NCBI GenBank assembly: GCA_015060335.1
Contig: SUYR01000029.1
Span: 1 to 35,037 of the forward strand
From: Bacteroidales bacterium
GTDB taxonomy: Bacteria; Bacteroidota; Bacteroidia; Bacteroidales; UBA932
Direction of reading: 5' to 3'
Length of the DNA: 35,037 nucleotides
Shown here: positions 1 through 7,820 of the stretch, one piece after another
Position numbering within the stretch: position 1 is the first letter of the stretch
Layout of the letters: the number at the start of each line of letters is the position of its first letter
The notes under the pieces: generated by a model
What the model was told of the DNA's origin: nothing
What the model saw: only the letters and a program-made list of their open reading frames with translations
Database searches by the model: none
Made by a program: the position numbers and the translations under genes

Positions 1-1842
1 GTCATCTTGATTGTCATTATGTATTATTATGCATACCCGTTCTGGGTACGCCTGGGGATGTCATCACCGATGACGGATAATCTGATGGTGCAGATCTACA
101 GGTCCGGCACCTTGAATTCACAGGTCGGGGTAAGGGCGGTATGCCTGTTTTTCTGTCTGATGTCATTCGTGGTACGTTCCGGAAATTCGAAGGACTCCAG
201 CTGGGCTGACATTCTCATTACTTTGATATCCGGACTGATCGTATTCATGGCATCTGCTTTTCTGGAGAATGGAGGCATGTTTCTGCTGGCCACATTCTCC
301 GGATATATGATGTTCCTGGCAGGATCGATCCTTCTGGGAAGGAAGTTCCGCAGTTTCAACGCAAATCTCCCGGACTATTGGGATACATTCGAGCAGTGTG
401 AGGAACTGATAGAGAATGATTTGAGCGTGAACATCCCTTTCCGGTACCAATATAATGGGAAGATACATGAGGGATATGCAAATGTGGTCTCACCGCAACG
501 GGCGACTTTGATTCTGGGTATTCCAGGAAGCGGAAAGACTGCGGCCATATATCGGCATTTCATCCGGCAGATGCTCAGCAAAGGATATGCGATGTTCGTC
601 TATGACTACAAATATCCTGACCTTACCCGAATCGTACTGAATGAACTGCTGGATAATTACCATTGTTTCAAGGTAAAGCCTAAGTTCTACACGGTGAACT
701 TCGATGATCCATTGTACTCACACCGCTTCAATCCTATCCATCCCAGATATCTGACTGACCCGATTGACAGTACAGAGGTGGCGGAAATCATCATGAGCAA
801 TGTCAGCAGAGGAAAGGAGAAGAAAGAGGACTTCTTCTCTACTTCAGCAGTATGTTATATCGATCTTCTGATATGGTTTCTGAGGATATATGACGAAGGA
901 AAGTACTGCACATTCCCTCATCTGATCGAGCTCATGGGGCAGGATTACAGGGATGTATTCGAGGTGCTGAAGCAGTTTGACGAGCTGGAGGTCAAGAGAA
1001 ACACATTTGCGGATGCCATCAAGGACAAGGCATTCGAGCAGTTGCAGGGACAGATCGCCTCTGCCAGAGTTCCTCTGAACAGGTTTGCTTCAAAGACGCT
1101 ATACTGGACATTATCAGGAGACGACTTCAGTCTGGACATCAACAATCCGGAAGAACCGAAGATTATCTGTGTGGGCAACAATCCGATGAGGCAGTCTATA
1201 TACGGAACGACTCTGGCCATGCTTACTTCGAGGCTGTTCAAGACAATAAACAAACCCGGCCGGATGCATAGTGCCGTTCTGATAGATGAGCTGCCGACCA
1301 TTCTTCTCAAAGGACTGGACCACCTTATAAATACTGCCAGGTCGAACATGGTGGCAACTGTTCTCGGAGCACAGGACAAGACACAGCTGGTCAAGGATTA
1401 TGACAAGAAGGAATCTGATGTGATCTTCAACACGGTCGGGAATGTATTTGCCGGAGCAGTGAAGGGCAGCACTGCCGAGACACTATCAAAATCCTTCGGA
1501 AAGGAGGAGAGGGAGACACGGTCATATCAGGAAAGTGATATAAGCGACCACGTGACATATTCGTATCAGCTGAAGGACCTGCTGCCGGCCCATAAGATAG
1601 AGTCTCTTTCACAGGGAACATTCTGCGGATATGTAGCAGATACCTTCAAGCAGAAAGTAAATCCGAAGATATTCTGCGGCGAGGTCATACTGCCGCCACC
1701 GTCCAAGCATGATGAAGACATACCAAAAATCCTCAATCTGCCCGAGGACAAGATTGAGGAAGAAATCTCGAACAACTACCTCCGTATCAAAAGGGAGATA
1801 GTAAATCTGATTAGAGACGAGCTGTCAAAGGGAAAGAAATAA
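1..1842 (+). CDS. mobC: MobC/TraG-type conjugative coupling protein (T4CP), 5' end cut by window edge
   Basis: This is an inner-membrane ATPase that would deliver the relaxase-DNA complex to a type IV secretion channel. The frame is open to base 1. The first possible start is a TTG at base 7, so the true N-terminus probably lies a few tens of residues upstream. Counting from base 7, the N-terminal 110 residues are hydrophobic, with about three membrane segments and the YYYAY aromatic cluster of the Bacteroidota YWFCY domain. The Walker A motif GIPGSGKT is at about residues 171-178 and the Walker B motif AVLIDELPT at about 423-431. The C-terminal part has the usual VirD4/TraG fold pattern. Its relaxase partners mobA and mobB would lie left of the window. 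The assignment to the T4CP family is firm; the name mobC follows the Bacteroides convention. Confidence 0.88.
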   Translation, partial: VILIVIMYYYAYPFWVRLGMSSPMTDNLMVQIYRSGTLNSQVGVRAVCLFFCLMSFVVRSGNSKDSSWADILITLISGLIVFMASAFLENGGMFLLATFSGYMMFLAGSILLGRKFRSFNANLPDYWDTFEQCEELIENDLSVNIPFRYQYNGKIHEGYANVVSPQRATLILGIPGSGKTAAIYRHFIRQMLSKGYAMFVYDYKYPDLTRIVLNELLDNYHCFKVKPKFYTVNFDDPLYSHRFNPIHPRYLTDPIDSTEVAEIIMSNVSRGKEKKEDFFSTSAVCYIDLLIWFLRIYDEGKYCTFPHLIELMGQDYRDVFEVLKQFDELEVKRNTFADAIKDKAFEQLQGQIASARVPLNRFASKTLYWTLSGDDFSLDINNPEEPKIICVGNNPMRQSIYGTTLAMLTSRLFKTINKPGRMHSAVLIDELPTILLKGLDHLINTARSNMVATVLGAQDKTQLVKDYDKKESDVIFNTVGNVFAGAVKGSTAETLSKSFGKEERETRSYQESDISDHVTYSYQLKDLLPAHKIESLSQGTFCGYVADTFKQKVNPKIFCGEVILPPPSKHDEDIPKILNLPEDKIEEEISNNYLRIKREIVNLIRDELSKGKK

Positions 1843-1845
1843 CTG

Positions 1846-2142
1846 TTATTCCTCCTCTTTCACCCAACGCCATTCAAAACGGTAACCGGCTGCATTGGCC
1901 ATCTTCTCCATTTCGGACATCTTGCAGTCATCTGACTGGAACCAGCGTCTCATGATATGACGGTCTACCTTGCACATCGCTCCCAGCTGGGCACCGGTGA
2001 TGCCAAGTTCTGCCAGGTACTTGCGTATTCCGCTAAGTCTCGGGCCAGTCTGCATCTCGATAGGTGTCCTCTGTCTCTGAGGGATCACAACGGTAGGCTT
2101 CTTAGGGGTTTCAGGGGTATCTGAAGTCATTTTTTTAGGCAT
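1846..2142 (-). CDS. XRE-like helix-turn-helix regulator of the mobile element
   Basis: This is a 98-residue protein with a basic, proline-rich N-terminal tail (about 30 residues). A compact helical domain follows in which GITGAQLGAMCKVDRHIMRRW reads as the turn and recognition helices of an HTH. It is convergent with the coupling-protein gene, leaving only 3 bp between stop codons. It is divergent from the Toprim gene across a 182-bp AT-rich region that holds two perfect dyads (2203-2216 and 2245-2258). That arrangement suggests an autoregulating repressor of the element's replication and transfer genes, which is inference. The protein has no other recognisable domain. Confidence 0.7.
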   Translation of the reverse strand: MPKKMTSDTPETPKKPTVVIPQRQRTPIEMQTGPRLSGIRKYLAELGITGAQLGAMCKVDRHIMRRWFQSDDCKMSEMEKMANAAGYRFEWRWVKEEE

Positions 2143-2202
2143 AATTATCCCGTTATTTGGTTTTCTGAAATATAATTCTTTTCTTTGCGTGGTATTATTT
2201 CA

Positions 2203-2216
2203 TTACCAAGTGGTAA
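2203..2216. promoter_or_regulatory. operator-like dyad 1 (TTACCAAGTGGTAA)
   Basis: This is a perfect inverted repeat, TTACCA-AG-TGGTAA. It lies between the divergent XRE-like and Toprim genes. A second dyad of the same half-site family lies 42 bp away centre to centre, about four helical turns, so both would face the same side of the DNA. It probably binds the adjacent XRE-like protein; that is inferred from position only. Confidence 0.6.
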
Positions 2217-2244
2217 ATAACGACAACCAACAAAGAGTAAATAT

Positions 2245-2258
2245 TTACCAATAGGTAA
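2245..2258. promoter_or_regulatory. operator-like dyad 2 (TTACCAATAGGTAA)
   Basis: This is an inverted repeat, TTACC-AATA-GGTAA, sharing its half-site with the dyad at 2203-2216. A good leftward -7 box, TAACTTTG on the minus strand (bases 2270-2277), lies just upstream in the leftward direction. A protein bound here would therefore cover the start of the leftward transcript, which fits autorepression. Confidence 0.58.
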
Positions 2259-2269
2259 GTATTACAGCA

Positions 2270-2277
2270 CAAAGTTA
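2270..2277 (-). promoter_or_regulatory. candidate -7 box for the XRE-like gene
   Basis: The minus-strand sequence TAACTTTG matches the Bacteroidota -7 consensus TAnnTTTG exactly. No TTG or TTTG sits 19 nt upstream, so only the -7 half is supported. The predicted start of transcription falls next to the dyad at 2245-2258. Confidence 0.4.
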
Positions 2278-2324
2278 TATAAATTTCGATTAAATGCGAT
2301 AAAATTAGACGAAATTTCATCAAA

Positions 2325-3227
2325 ATGTTTGACAATCCGATATATAACTACCCGATTGAAGCCCTCCTTTCACACTTCGGTTCTCGTGAGGAAGGCAAGG
2401 GAATGTTCTATTCTCCACTGAGAGAAGAGACTTCTGCTTCACTCCACGTCAACCGGAAAGACAATGTCTGGTTTGATCACGGTGCAGGGATCGGAGGGAC
2501 AAATGTGCAGCTGGTCATGGCCGTCAGAAAATGCAGCACCGAGGAGGCGGAACAGTTCATCAAATCGCTGGATCCGGCTTTGGCAGCCAAGACAGAAGTC
2601 ATTTCCAAGGCAAGGTCACTTCCGACTACGGAAATTATAAAGGTGAAGCCTATATGGAGTTATTATCTCAAGCGATATCTGGAAGAAAGGAAGATACCAA
2701 TAAATATAGCTGACAGATACTGCAAGGAGGTCATAATCAGGAACCATGTCAAGGGAAAGGACTACACGACACTCGGATTTGAGAACAACTCCGGAGGCTA
2801 CAACCTCAGTGCACCGTACGGGTTCAAGTCATGCAGCAAGGGAGGCATCACAACCATAGACACAGAAGGGAAACGGACCGTAATGCCGTCAACAAGGGCT
2901 GTATCGATCTTTGAAGGGAGTTTCGACTTCCTGTCCTGGCAGGTACTGCAGAACGCAAAGACCCCCACGACGGATGTGCTGGTCCTGAACTCTGTCAATA
3001 ATCTCGACAAGGCGACAGGCTATCTCAGGCTGCACGACTCATACATCTGCTTCCTCGACAACGACCAGGCAGGACGCAAATGTCTCGAAGACATCAGAAA
3101 GATGTTTCCCAACAAAGAAGTAAAGGACATGTCAGCACTATACTCCGAGCATAAAGACCTGAATGAAATGCTGCAGAACTGCCGGGGATACGACATCAAC
3201 GAGATATCAATCAAAAACTCACTATAA
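2325..3227 (+). CDS. Toprim-domain (DnaG-like) protein of the mobile element
   Basis: This is a 300-residue protein resembling the small Toprim primase-like proteins of Bacteroidota mobile elements. The N-terminal 65 residues have the layout of a CHC2 primase zinc-binding domain (GMFYSPLREETSASLHV, then NVWFDHGAGIGGTNVQLV). The Cys and His residues that would hold zinc are absent, so it is a zinc-less version. The Toprim core is visible as E197-G198 in FEGSFDFLS and the D245xD247 pair in CFLDNDQAG, the acidic metal-binding residues. It probably primes or supports replication of the excised or transferred element. It is followed after 3 bp by a small HTH gene, so the two are likely co-transcribed. 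The exact enzymatic activity is not established from sequence. Confidence 0.82.
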   Translation: MFDNPIYNYPIEALLSHFGSREEGKGMFYSPLREETSASLHVNRKDNVWFDHGAGIGGTNVQLVMAVRKCSTEEAEQFIKSLDPALAAKTEVISKARSLPTTEIIKVKPIWSYYLKRYLEERKIPINIADRYCKEVIIRNHVKGKDYTTLGFENNSGGYNLSAPYGFKSCSKGGITTIDTEGKRTVMPSTRAVSIFEGSFDFLSWQVLQNAKTPTTDVLVLNSVNNLDKATGYLRLHDSYICFLDNDQAGRKCLEDIRKMFPNKEVKDMSALYSEHKDLNEMLQNCRGYDINEISIKNSL

Positions 3228-3230
3228 ACT

Positions 3231-3527
3231 ATGGAAGAGAAACTCGACTACAGACTCACATATCTGACAGAAACCATCGAAGATATGAAAAGAGAGATGG
3301 TACGCATCAGAATGATCTTATCCAACAGCAGGAAAACCCACTACTCAAACCAGGAGGTGATAGACCTGCTTGAAATTTCTTCTGCAACATTGAAGAAATG
3401 GAGAGATCAGAAGCTGATCGGATACTCAGCAGTGGGTAACACATACTACTACACAGATGAAGACATCGAGAACTTCTTCAGGAACAATCACAAGAAGTCA
3501 GTATTCGAGACAGGTATGGACGACTAA
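3231..3527 (+). CDS. small helix-turn-helix DNA-binding protein (excisionase-like)
   Basis: This is a 98-residue protein. An N-terminal coiled segment (about residues 5-30) is followed by a MerR/excisionase-type winged HTH: YSNQEVIDLLEISSATLKKW, then a strand pair around GYSAVGNTYYYTDEDIENFF. This layout is standard for the HTH_17 proteins that accompany tyrosine integrases in Bacteroidota elements. Such proteins act as excisionases or directionality factors or control transfer genes. It starts 3 bp after the Toprim gene and precedes a second protein of the same type. Confidence 0.75.
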   Translation: MEEKLDYRLTYLTETIEDMKREMVRIRMILSNSRKTHYSNQEVIDLLEISSATLKKWRDQKLIGYSAVGNTYYYTDEDIENFFRNNHKKSVFETGMDD

Positions 3528-3538
3528 ATGAAGGGGCT

Positions 3539-3838
3539 ATGGATGACAAGTTAGTTGTACTCACCAGAAGCGAGCTTGAAACGACCATCAATGAAGCAGT
3601 CAACAAGATAATCGGTGAGATGCAGAAGAAGGAAATCATAAACAAGGAGTACATCACAAGGGAAGAGGCTGCAAGACTGCTTAACGTTACGATACCAACT
3701 CTACACAGGTATGCCAAGGCAGGAAAGATCAGAATATATAAATTCGGCAGCAGGTCACTGCTGAAGACAGAGGAAGTAATTCTCGCAATCTCCGAGAACA
3801 AGATCATAAAATACGGCAGAAGCAGATACAAGAAATGA
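3539..3838 (+). CDS. excisionase-family DNA-binding protein (second HTH_17 protein)
   Basis: This is a 99-residue protein. The C-terminal half is a typical excisionase HTH, YITREEAARLLNVTIPTLHR, followed by a basic wing (AGKIRIYKFGSRSLLKTEEV). The N-terminal helix ahead of it may dimerise. The start at 3539 follows a purine-rich AAGGGG. It is the last gene of the element before the 12-bp repeat field and tRNA-Phe, so an excisionase acting at the attachment site is a reasonable guess. No integrase gene is next to it, so the integrase would have to be at the element's other end, outside the window. Confidence 0.75.
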   Translation: MDDKLVVLTRSELETTINEAVNKIIGEMQKKEIINKEYITREEAARLLNVTIPTLHRYAKAGKIRIYKFGSRSLLKTEEVILAISENKIIKYGRSRYKK

Positions 3839-3925
3839 TATATAAACACGACATACAGGCAGTTTTTGGAATGCAGAGATATTTTCGTACCTTTGCAGCG
3901 AACCCTTCGGATTCAATATCTGATG

Positions 3926-4270
3926 TGGTTATACAAATGCACTTCCTGTCCTTATACAAGGGCAGGATTTGCGTTTATAGCACCAGAACCAAATCCGGCA
4001 AAAACAGTTATACAAATAGTTATACAAAAGTTCGAAATCTGCCCGGCGAAAATTTTAAAATTTCCCGATTTTTGGTCAAAAATCACGACAGTTATACAAA
4101 CAGTTATACAAATAGTTATACACGGATTTTGGGGGTCGAAAAAATTTTGAAAATTTTTCAAATCGGCCTTAGAAGTACCTGTATTGGCGATTTTTTAACG
4201 AGAAAAATTAAAAATTCTGAAAATTTAATTGCAGGAAGTTGCAAAACAGTTATACATATAGTGATACAAA
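3926..4270 (+). repeat. nine 12-bp direct repeats, consensus YAGTTATACAAA (iterons or integrase arm sites)
   Basis: Copies begin at 3926, 3949, 4005, 4017, 4089, 4101, 4113, 4247 and 4259. Those at 4005/4017, 4089/4101/4113 and 4247/4259 are directly abutting 12-bp units. The copies at 3926, 3949, 4113, 4247 and 4259 are slightly diverged. AT-rich runs of A and T tracts separate the groups. The stretch 3839-4287 has no credible gene; translations of it are only the repeat read as Ser-Tyr-Thr-Asn. The field lies between excisionase-like genes and the 3' side of tRNA-Phe. It therefore fits integrase arm-type sites at an element end, or iterons of a replication origin. The sequence alone does not decide between these. 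Confidence 0.8.
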
Positions 4271-4287
4271 AATCATCGTAAAACAAG

Positions 4288-4322
4288 AAAAAACCGCAAC
4301 AGAAGTACTTCTATTGCGGTTT
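4288..4322 (-). terminator. rho-independent terminator of tRNA-Phe
   Basis: The stem AAACCGCAA (4291-4299) pairs with TTGCGGTTT (4314-4322), with an inner palindrome AGAAGTACTTCT (4301-4312). On the minus strand it is followed by a run of T. It begins only a few bases beyond the 3' end of tRNA-Phe. Confidence 0.8.
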
Positions 4323-4327
4323 GTTTG

Positions 4328-4400
4328 TGGTGCCACCGGGAATCGAACCAGGGACACAAGGATTTTCAGTCCTTTGCTCTACCAACTGAGCTATGGCACC
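4328..4400 (-). tRNA. tRNA-Phe (GAA)
   Basis: The gene folds as a 73-nt tRNA on the minus strand. The acceptor GGTGCCA pairs with TGGCACC, the D arm is GCTC...GAGC, and the anticodon arm is AAGGA-CTGAAAA-TCCTT with anticodon GAA. The T loop is TTCGATT. The discriminator is A and no CCA is encoded. The T stem CCTGG/CCCGG has an unpaired U51 and C63. A mobile-element end with a 12-bp repeat field lies directly beyond the 3' end, and tRNA 3' ends are common integration targets. Confidence 0.95.
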
Positions 4401-4417
4401 GTTTTCGTTTGGGATTG

Positions 4418-4448
4418 CAAAGGTAGACATTTTTTCTTTAGTTGCAAA
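4418..4448 (-). promoter_or_regulatory. promoter of tRNA-Phe
   Basis: On the minus strand TTTG (4445-4448) is followed after exactly 19 nt by TACCTTTG (4418-4425), a full match to the Bacteroidota housekeeping promoter. It sits 17 bp before the tRNA. The initiation region TACCTTTGCAATCCC is identical to that of the rplS promoter in this window. Confidence 0.8.
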
Positions 4449-4516
4449 CTTTTCTTGGACTTTTTTATACTTTTCCTCAAAATTATTCAATTTTCTGAGA
4501 TTATTCAATAATTTCG

Positions 4517-4524
4517 TATCTTCG
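4517..4524 (+). promoter_or_regulatory. candidate -7 box of priA
   Basis: TATCTTCG lies 16 bp before the priA start codon and matches TAnnTTTG at all but one position. It supports the ATG at 4541. No clear -33 box is visible. Confidence 0.45.
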
Positions 4525-4540
4525 CAGGATAGTCATAAAC

Positions 4541-6775
4541 ATGCAGAAAAGGAGATACATATCTGTAATACTGCCACTCAAGCTTGAGTGGCTGCCCTGC
4601 TATTGGACTGACGAAGATATCGAGGTTGGAGATAGGGTTACGGTATCGTTTGCAGGAAAGGAATACACCGGTGTAGTAGCCAGGACAGATGCCGTCCCTG
4701 ATATAGCTGAAGAAAAGATACGTAAAGTCGGCAGGGTGGAAAGAGATATGGAGAGAATCCTCGGGACTGAGATTGAATTATGGCAAAAGGTCGCCGATTA
4801 CTATCTGTGCTCAGTAGGCGAAGTCTATAAGGCTGCATATCCTTCAGGAAAAATCAATCTGGAACAGGCACGGGCGGAAGCCAGACGAAAAGTATGCCTC
4901 AACCGCAAGAAGACACTTGATGCCATCGTTCTAAAACTCGAGAAACTGAATGAGAGGCTCGAGAAGAAGACCTTGCAGGCGGAAAAGGCAAAGGACGGCA
5001 CCAAGATCAAGGCTAAATGCCTCGAAGATATAGAAAAGATCAAGACTGAGATTACTATTGGTGAAGTTGCAAAGGAGGCGGCAGCAAGGAGTCTGAAAGC
5101 AGCTGAAAACGGCATTGCAGCATGCTATGACTCTGTTTCTATACCTGTAAATCTCTCTTCGGCACAGCAGAAAGCCTTCGACGGAGTTATGAATGGATTC
5201 CTGTCCGCAAAACCGGTACTGCTGCATGGCGTAACAGGAGCAGGAAAGACAGAAATCTATATCAAGCTGGCTATTGAAGCGCTGGAGCAGAACAGGAATG
5301 TAGTATATCTTGTTCCAGAAATAGCATTGAGCAGACAGCTCGAGGAAAGGCTGCATCAACATTTCGGAGAAAGGCTTCTCGTCTTTCATTCCGCAGAGAG
5401 CCTTGCTTCCAGACGCAACACAGCTGAGGTCATCAGAAACATGACAGCTGACAAAGGGGGATATATTGTACTATGCACGCGTTCCGGTCTTTTTCTTCCT
5501 CATCATGACCTCGGTCTTATAATAGTTGACGAAGAGCACGACAGTTCCTACAAGCAGGACTCCCCTGCCCCAAGGTATAACGGAAGAGACACTGCACTTA
5601 TACTGAGCAGTCTGCATAGAGACTGCAATGTGATATTGGGCTCAGCGACACCATCACTCGAAGAAATCTACAACACATCAGTCGGAAGACATATTCTTGT
5701 GGAACTGAAGGAAAGATTTCACGGAAGCGAGGATTCAGAAATCGAAATCATTGATACAAAAGCGGAATGGAAAAAGAACGGCATGGTCGGAAATTTCTCA
5801 AGAAAACTAATCGACCATATCAAGGAGACCCTGAAGAATGAAGGTCAGGTGCTGATACTTCGCTCAAGACGCGCCTGGTCCTCAGTTCTGCAATGTAACG
5901 ACTGCGGTGAGATTCTTAAATGTCCTCACTGTAATGTAAGTATGAGCTATCACAAAGTAACGGATCAGATCGTTTGTCATTACTGTGGACACAAAGCTGC
6001 ATACAGCGGTAGATGTACCAAATGTGATGGACAACTGGCTTACCTCGGGTCTGGAACCCAGAAAATAGAAGAAGAGACAGCCATCTTGTTTCCTGAAGCA
6101 AGAATTGCCAGGCTTGACAGCGACAGTGCACAGAACAAATCCTACGAATCAAAGGTCATAAAGGATTTTACCAATGGAGAGATTGACATTCTTATTGGCA
6201 CACAGATAATAGCTAAAGGGTTCGATTTCAGCAAGTTGAGCCTTGTAGCCATCATTGCAGCAGATACAATTCTCGGGATACAGGACTTCAGAGCAGACGA
6301 AAAGGCACTTCAACTCATGGAGCAACTCAGAGGTCGCTGCGGCAGAAGAGGGACACGAGGCAAATTCATAATACAGACATGCCAACCCGACCATCCTATA
6401 TACAGACAGCTCACAACCCCGTCTGACATCTGCTCCGGCAACCTGATGATGGAACGCAGGAACTTTGATTTCCCTCCATATACGAGAATCATCGAGATTA
6501 CTGTCAAGGATATATTTGAAGACAGGGTAGAAAGGATGTCTGCCCGCCTGTCAGAAACTTTGAACTCAAAACTCATGATGAAATCGTCTGTCACGCCACC
6601 ATACAGACCGGTCGTAGATAAGATTGCTGACCAGCACATCATGAAGATCCGCCTTTCATTCAAAAAAGACAGAGAACTTGCATCCAACAAAGACCTTCTG
6701 AAAAGGCTGATAGTTTCCTTTGAAAAAGAAAACAGATACGACGGTCACATAATTATTGATGTAGACCCGTCATAA
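4541..6775 (+). CDS. priA: primosomal protein N', replication-restart helicase PriA
   Basis: PriA is a 3'-5' DNA helicase that recognises stalled forks and reloads the replisome. The 744-residue length is normal. The N-terminal 100 residues form the 3' DNA-binding region. A charged helical linker (about 105-185) precedes the helicase core. The core shows Walker A GVTGAGKT at 230-237, DEEH at 330-333 and GSATPS at 367-372. Eight zinc-binding cysteines follow at C452, C455, C461, C464, C479, C482, C492 and C495. Motifs V and VI are around IGTQIIAKGFDF and QLRGRCGRRGTRG. The gene is alone on its strand and converges with the next gene, whose stop codon abuts its own. Confidence 0.97.
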   Translation: MQKRRYISVILPLKLEWLPCYWTDEDIEVGDRVTVSFAGKEYTGVVARTDAVPDIAEEKIRKVGRVERDMERILGTEIELWQKVADYYLCSVGEVYKAAYPSGKINLEQARAEARRKVCLNRKKTLDAIVLKLEKLNERLEKKTLQAEKAKDGTKIKAKCLEDIEKIKTEITIGEVAKEAAARSLKAAENGIAACYDSVSIPVNLSSAQQKAFDGVMNGFLSAKPVLLHGVTGAGKTEIYIKLAIEALEQNRNVVYLVPEIALSRQLEERLHQHFGERLLVFHSAESLASRRNTAEVIRNMTADKGGYIVLCTRSGLFLPHHDLGLIIVDEEHDSSYKQDSPAPRYNGRDTALILSSLHRDCNVILGSATPSLEEIYNTSVGRHILVELKERFHGSEDSEIEIIDTKAEWKKNGMVGNFSRKLIDHIKETLKNEGQVLILRSRRAWSSVLQCNDCGEILKCPHCNVSMSYHKVTDQIVCHYCGHKAAYSGRCTKCDGQLAYLGSGTQKIEEETAILFPEARIARLDSDSAQNKSYESKVIKDFTNGEIDILIGTQIIAKGFDFSKLSLVAIIAADTILGIQDFRADEKALQLMEQLRGRCGRRGTRGKFIIQTCQPDHPIYRQLTTPSDICSGNLMMERRNFDFPPYTRIIEITVKDIFEDRVERMSARLSETLNSKLMMKSSVTPPYRPVVDKIADQHIMKIRLSFKKDRELASNKDLLKRLIVSFEKENRYDGHIIIDVDPS

Positions 6776-7759
6776 ACTTTTCCCCACAACGATATTTATC
6801 TGATTGTCAAGCACATCGAAACGAACCGGCACCGTTCCGATAACCTCGCCATCAACTTCTGCCGGCGCCGAACATGACTTGTCATAAGGATATACGGAAA
6901 TCGACCTGCTCTTCGAACATACGAGTTCAGGCACCTTCAGGAAGGTTCCTGTAAACAATCTTGGAACTTCGCGTGCAATCCTACATATCGACAGGTCAGG
7001 AATGATAGTCATATCAAGCAGACCGTCCCCCAGGACAGCTTCCGGAGTCTGTCTCATACCTCCTCCTGAATATTTACCGACACCGAAGGCCATTGACAGA
7101 TAGGCACCGTCAAAGACAGTTCTGCCGTCACAGACGACTCTTGCCAACATCGGCTTTCTCTCCTTTATTGCCTTCAAAAGAGATGTCACATAAAGTATCT
7201 TACCTCGTTTTCCTGCAGACTTCTGGGCATTGACCCTTTCACACACTCGGGCATCAATACCGATTCCCCCGACATTCACCATATATGACACAGACAGCGC
7301 GTTGTCCTGATCATCCAGGATACTCACTCTCACTACATCCTGCGGGGCAATGATAGGATTCTCAAGCAGATCTACAGCCTTCTTGATATTCTTCGGAACT
7401 CCCGTTGACTTTATCCAGTCATTTCCTGAACCGAGAGGGATTACCGACATAGTAAAATCAGAGAACTTGAGCTGTGAAGAATTCCGTTTAGCCCAATCAA
7501 GATAGGACGCAATACCGTTTAGCACATCATGGACTGTTCCGTCACCTCCTACTGCAATGAATCGCCTGTAACCGGCCATGCAAGCATCGAATGTGATTTC
7601 CATAGCATTTCCGCTCCTTCCTGTCCGGTTGCCGTGAAACTCGATTCCCTTTAGTCGGAGTCTCTTCTCGGCCTTTTTCCAGCTGTCCGATGCTGTCTTA
7701 GAGGCCGCAAATACATTGATTACAGCAAACCATACATGTTTTTTGGATGTTTCGTCCAT
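6770..7759 (-). CDS. diacylglycerol kinase/YegS-family lipid kinase
   Basis: This is a 329-residue lipid kinase with the catalytic signature AVGGDGTVHDVLNG (GGDGT at 71-75) and the nucleotide-binding GSGNDW at 110-115, followed by the usual beta-rich C-terminal domain (DGLLDMTII). It would phosphorylate diacylglycerol or a related lipid to feed phosphatidic acid back into phospholipid synthesis. An in-frame ATG at 7831 exists. I chose the one at 7759 because homology begins there and a TACTTTTG -7 box lies between the two (7813-7820). The stop overlaps the end of priA by a few bases. A second, shorter member of the family is at 17980-18816. Confidence 0.88.
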   Translation of the reverse strand: MDETSKKHVWFAVINVFAASKTASDSWKKAEKRLRLKGIEFHGNRTGRSGNAMEITFDACMAGYRRFIAVGGDGTVHDVLNGIASYLDWAKRNSSQLKFSDFTMSVIPLGSGNDWIKSTGVPKNIKKAVDLLENPIIAPQDVVRVSILDDQDNALSVSYMVNVGGIGIDARVCERVNAQKSAGKRGKILYVTSLLKAIKERKPMLARVVCDGRTVFDGAYLSMAFGVGKYSGGGMRQTPEAVLGDGLLDMTIIPDLSICRIAREVPRLFTGTFLKVPELVCSKSRSISVYPYDKSCSAPAEVDGEVIGTVPVRFDVLDNQINIVVGKSL

Positions 7760-7812
7760 AATTTTGTTGCAAATAATGATGACGGTTATAGACTGTTGAT
7801 AAAAATTCCCGA

Positions 7813-7820
7813 CAAAAGTA
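7813..7820 (-). promoter_or_regulatory. -7 box of the leftward lipid kinase gene
   Basis: Minus-strand TACTTTTG is an exact match to TAnnTTTG. A TTTC lies about 19 nt upstream, in place of TTTG. It lies 54 bp before the chosen start at 7759 and downstream of the alternative start at 7831, which supports the shorter protein. Confidence 0.5.

Noticed and set aside
3926..4270. CRISPR array
   Set aside because: The repeats are only 12 bp, mostly abutting or at irregular spacing, with no uniform spacers and no cas genes.
3835..4281. A 148-codon plus-strand frame after the second excisionase-like gene
   Set aside because: Its translation is largely the 12-bp repeat read as Ser-Tyr-Thr-Asn and resembles no protein; a second frame reads the same repeat as Val-Ile-Gln-Ile.
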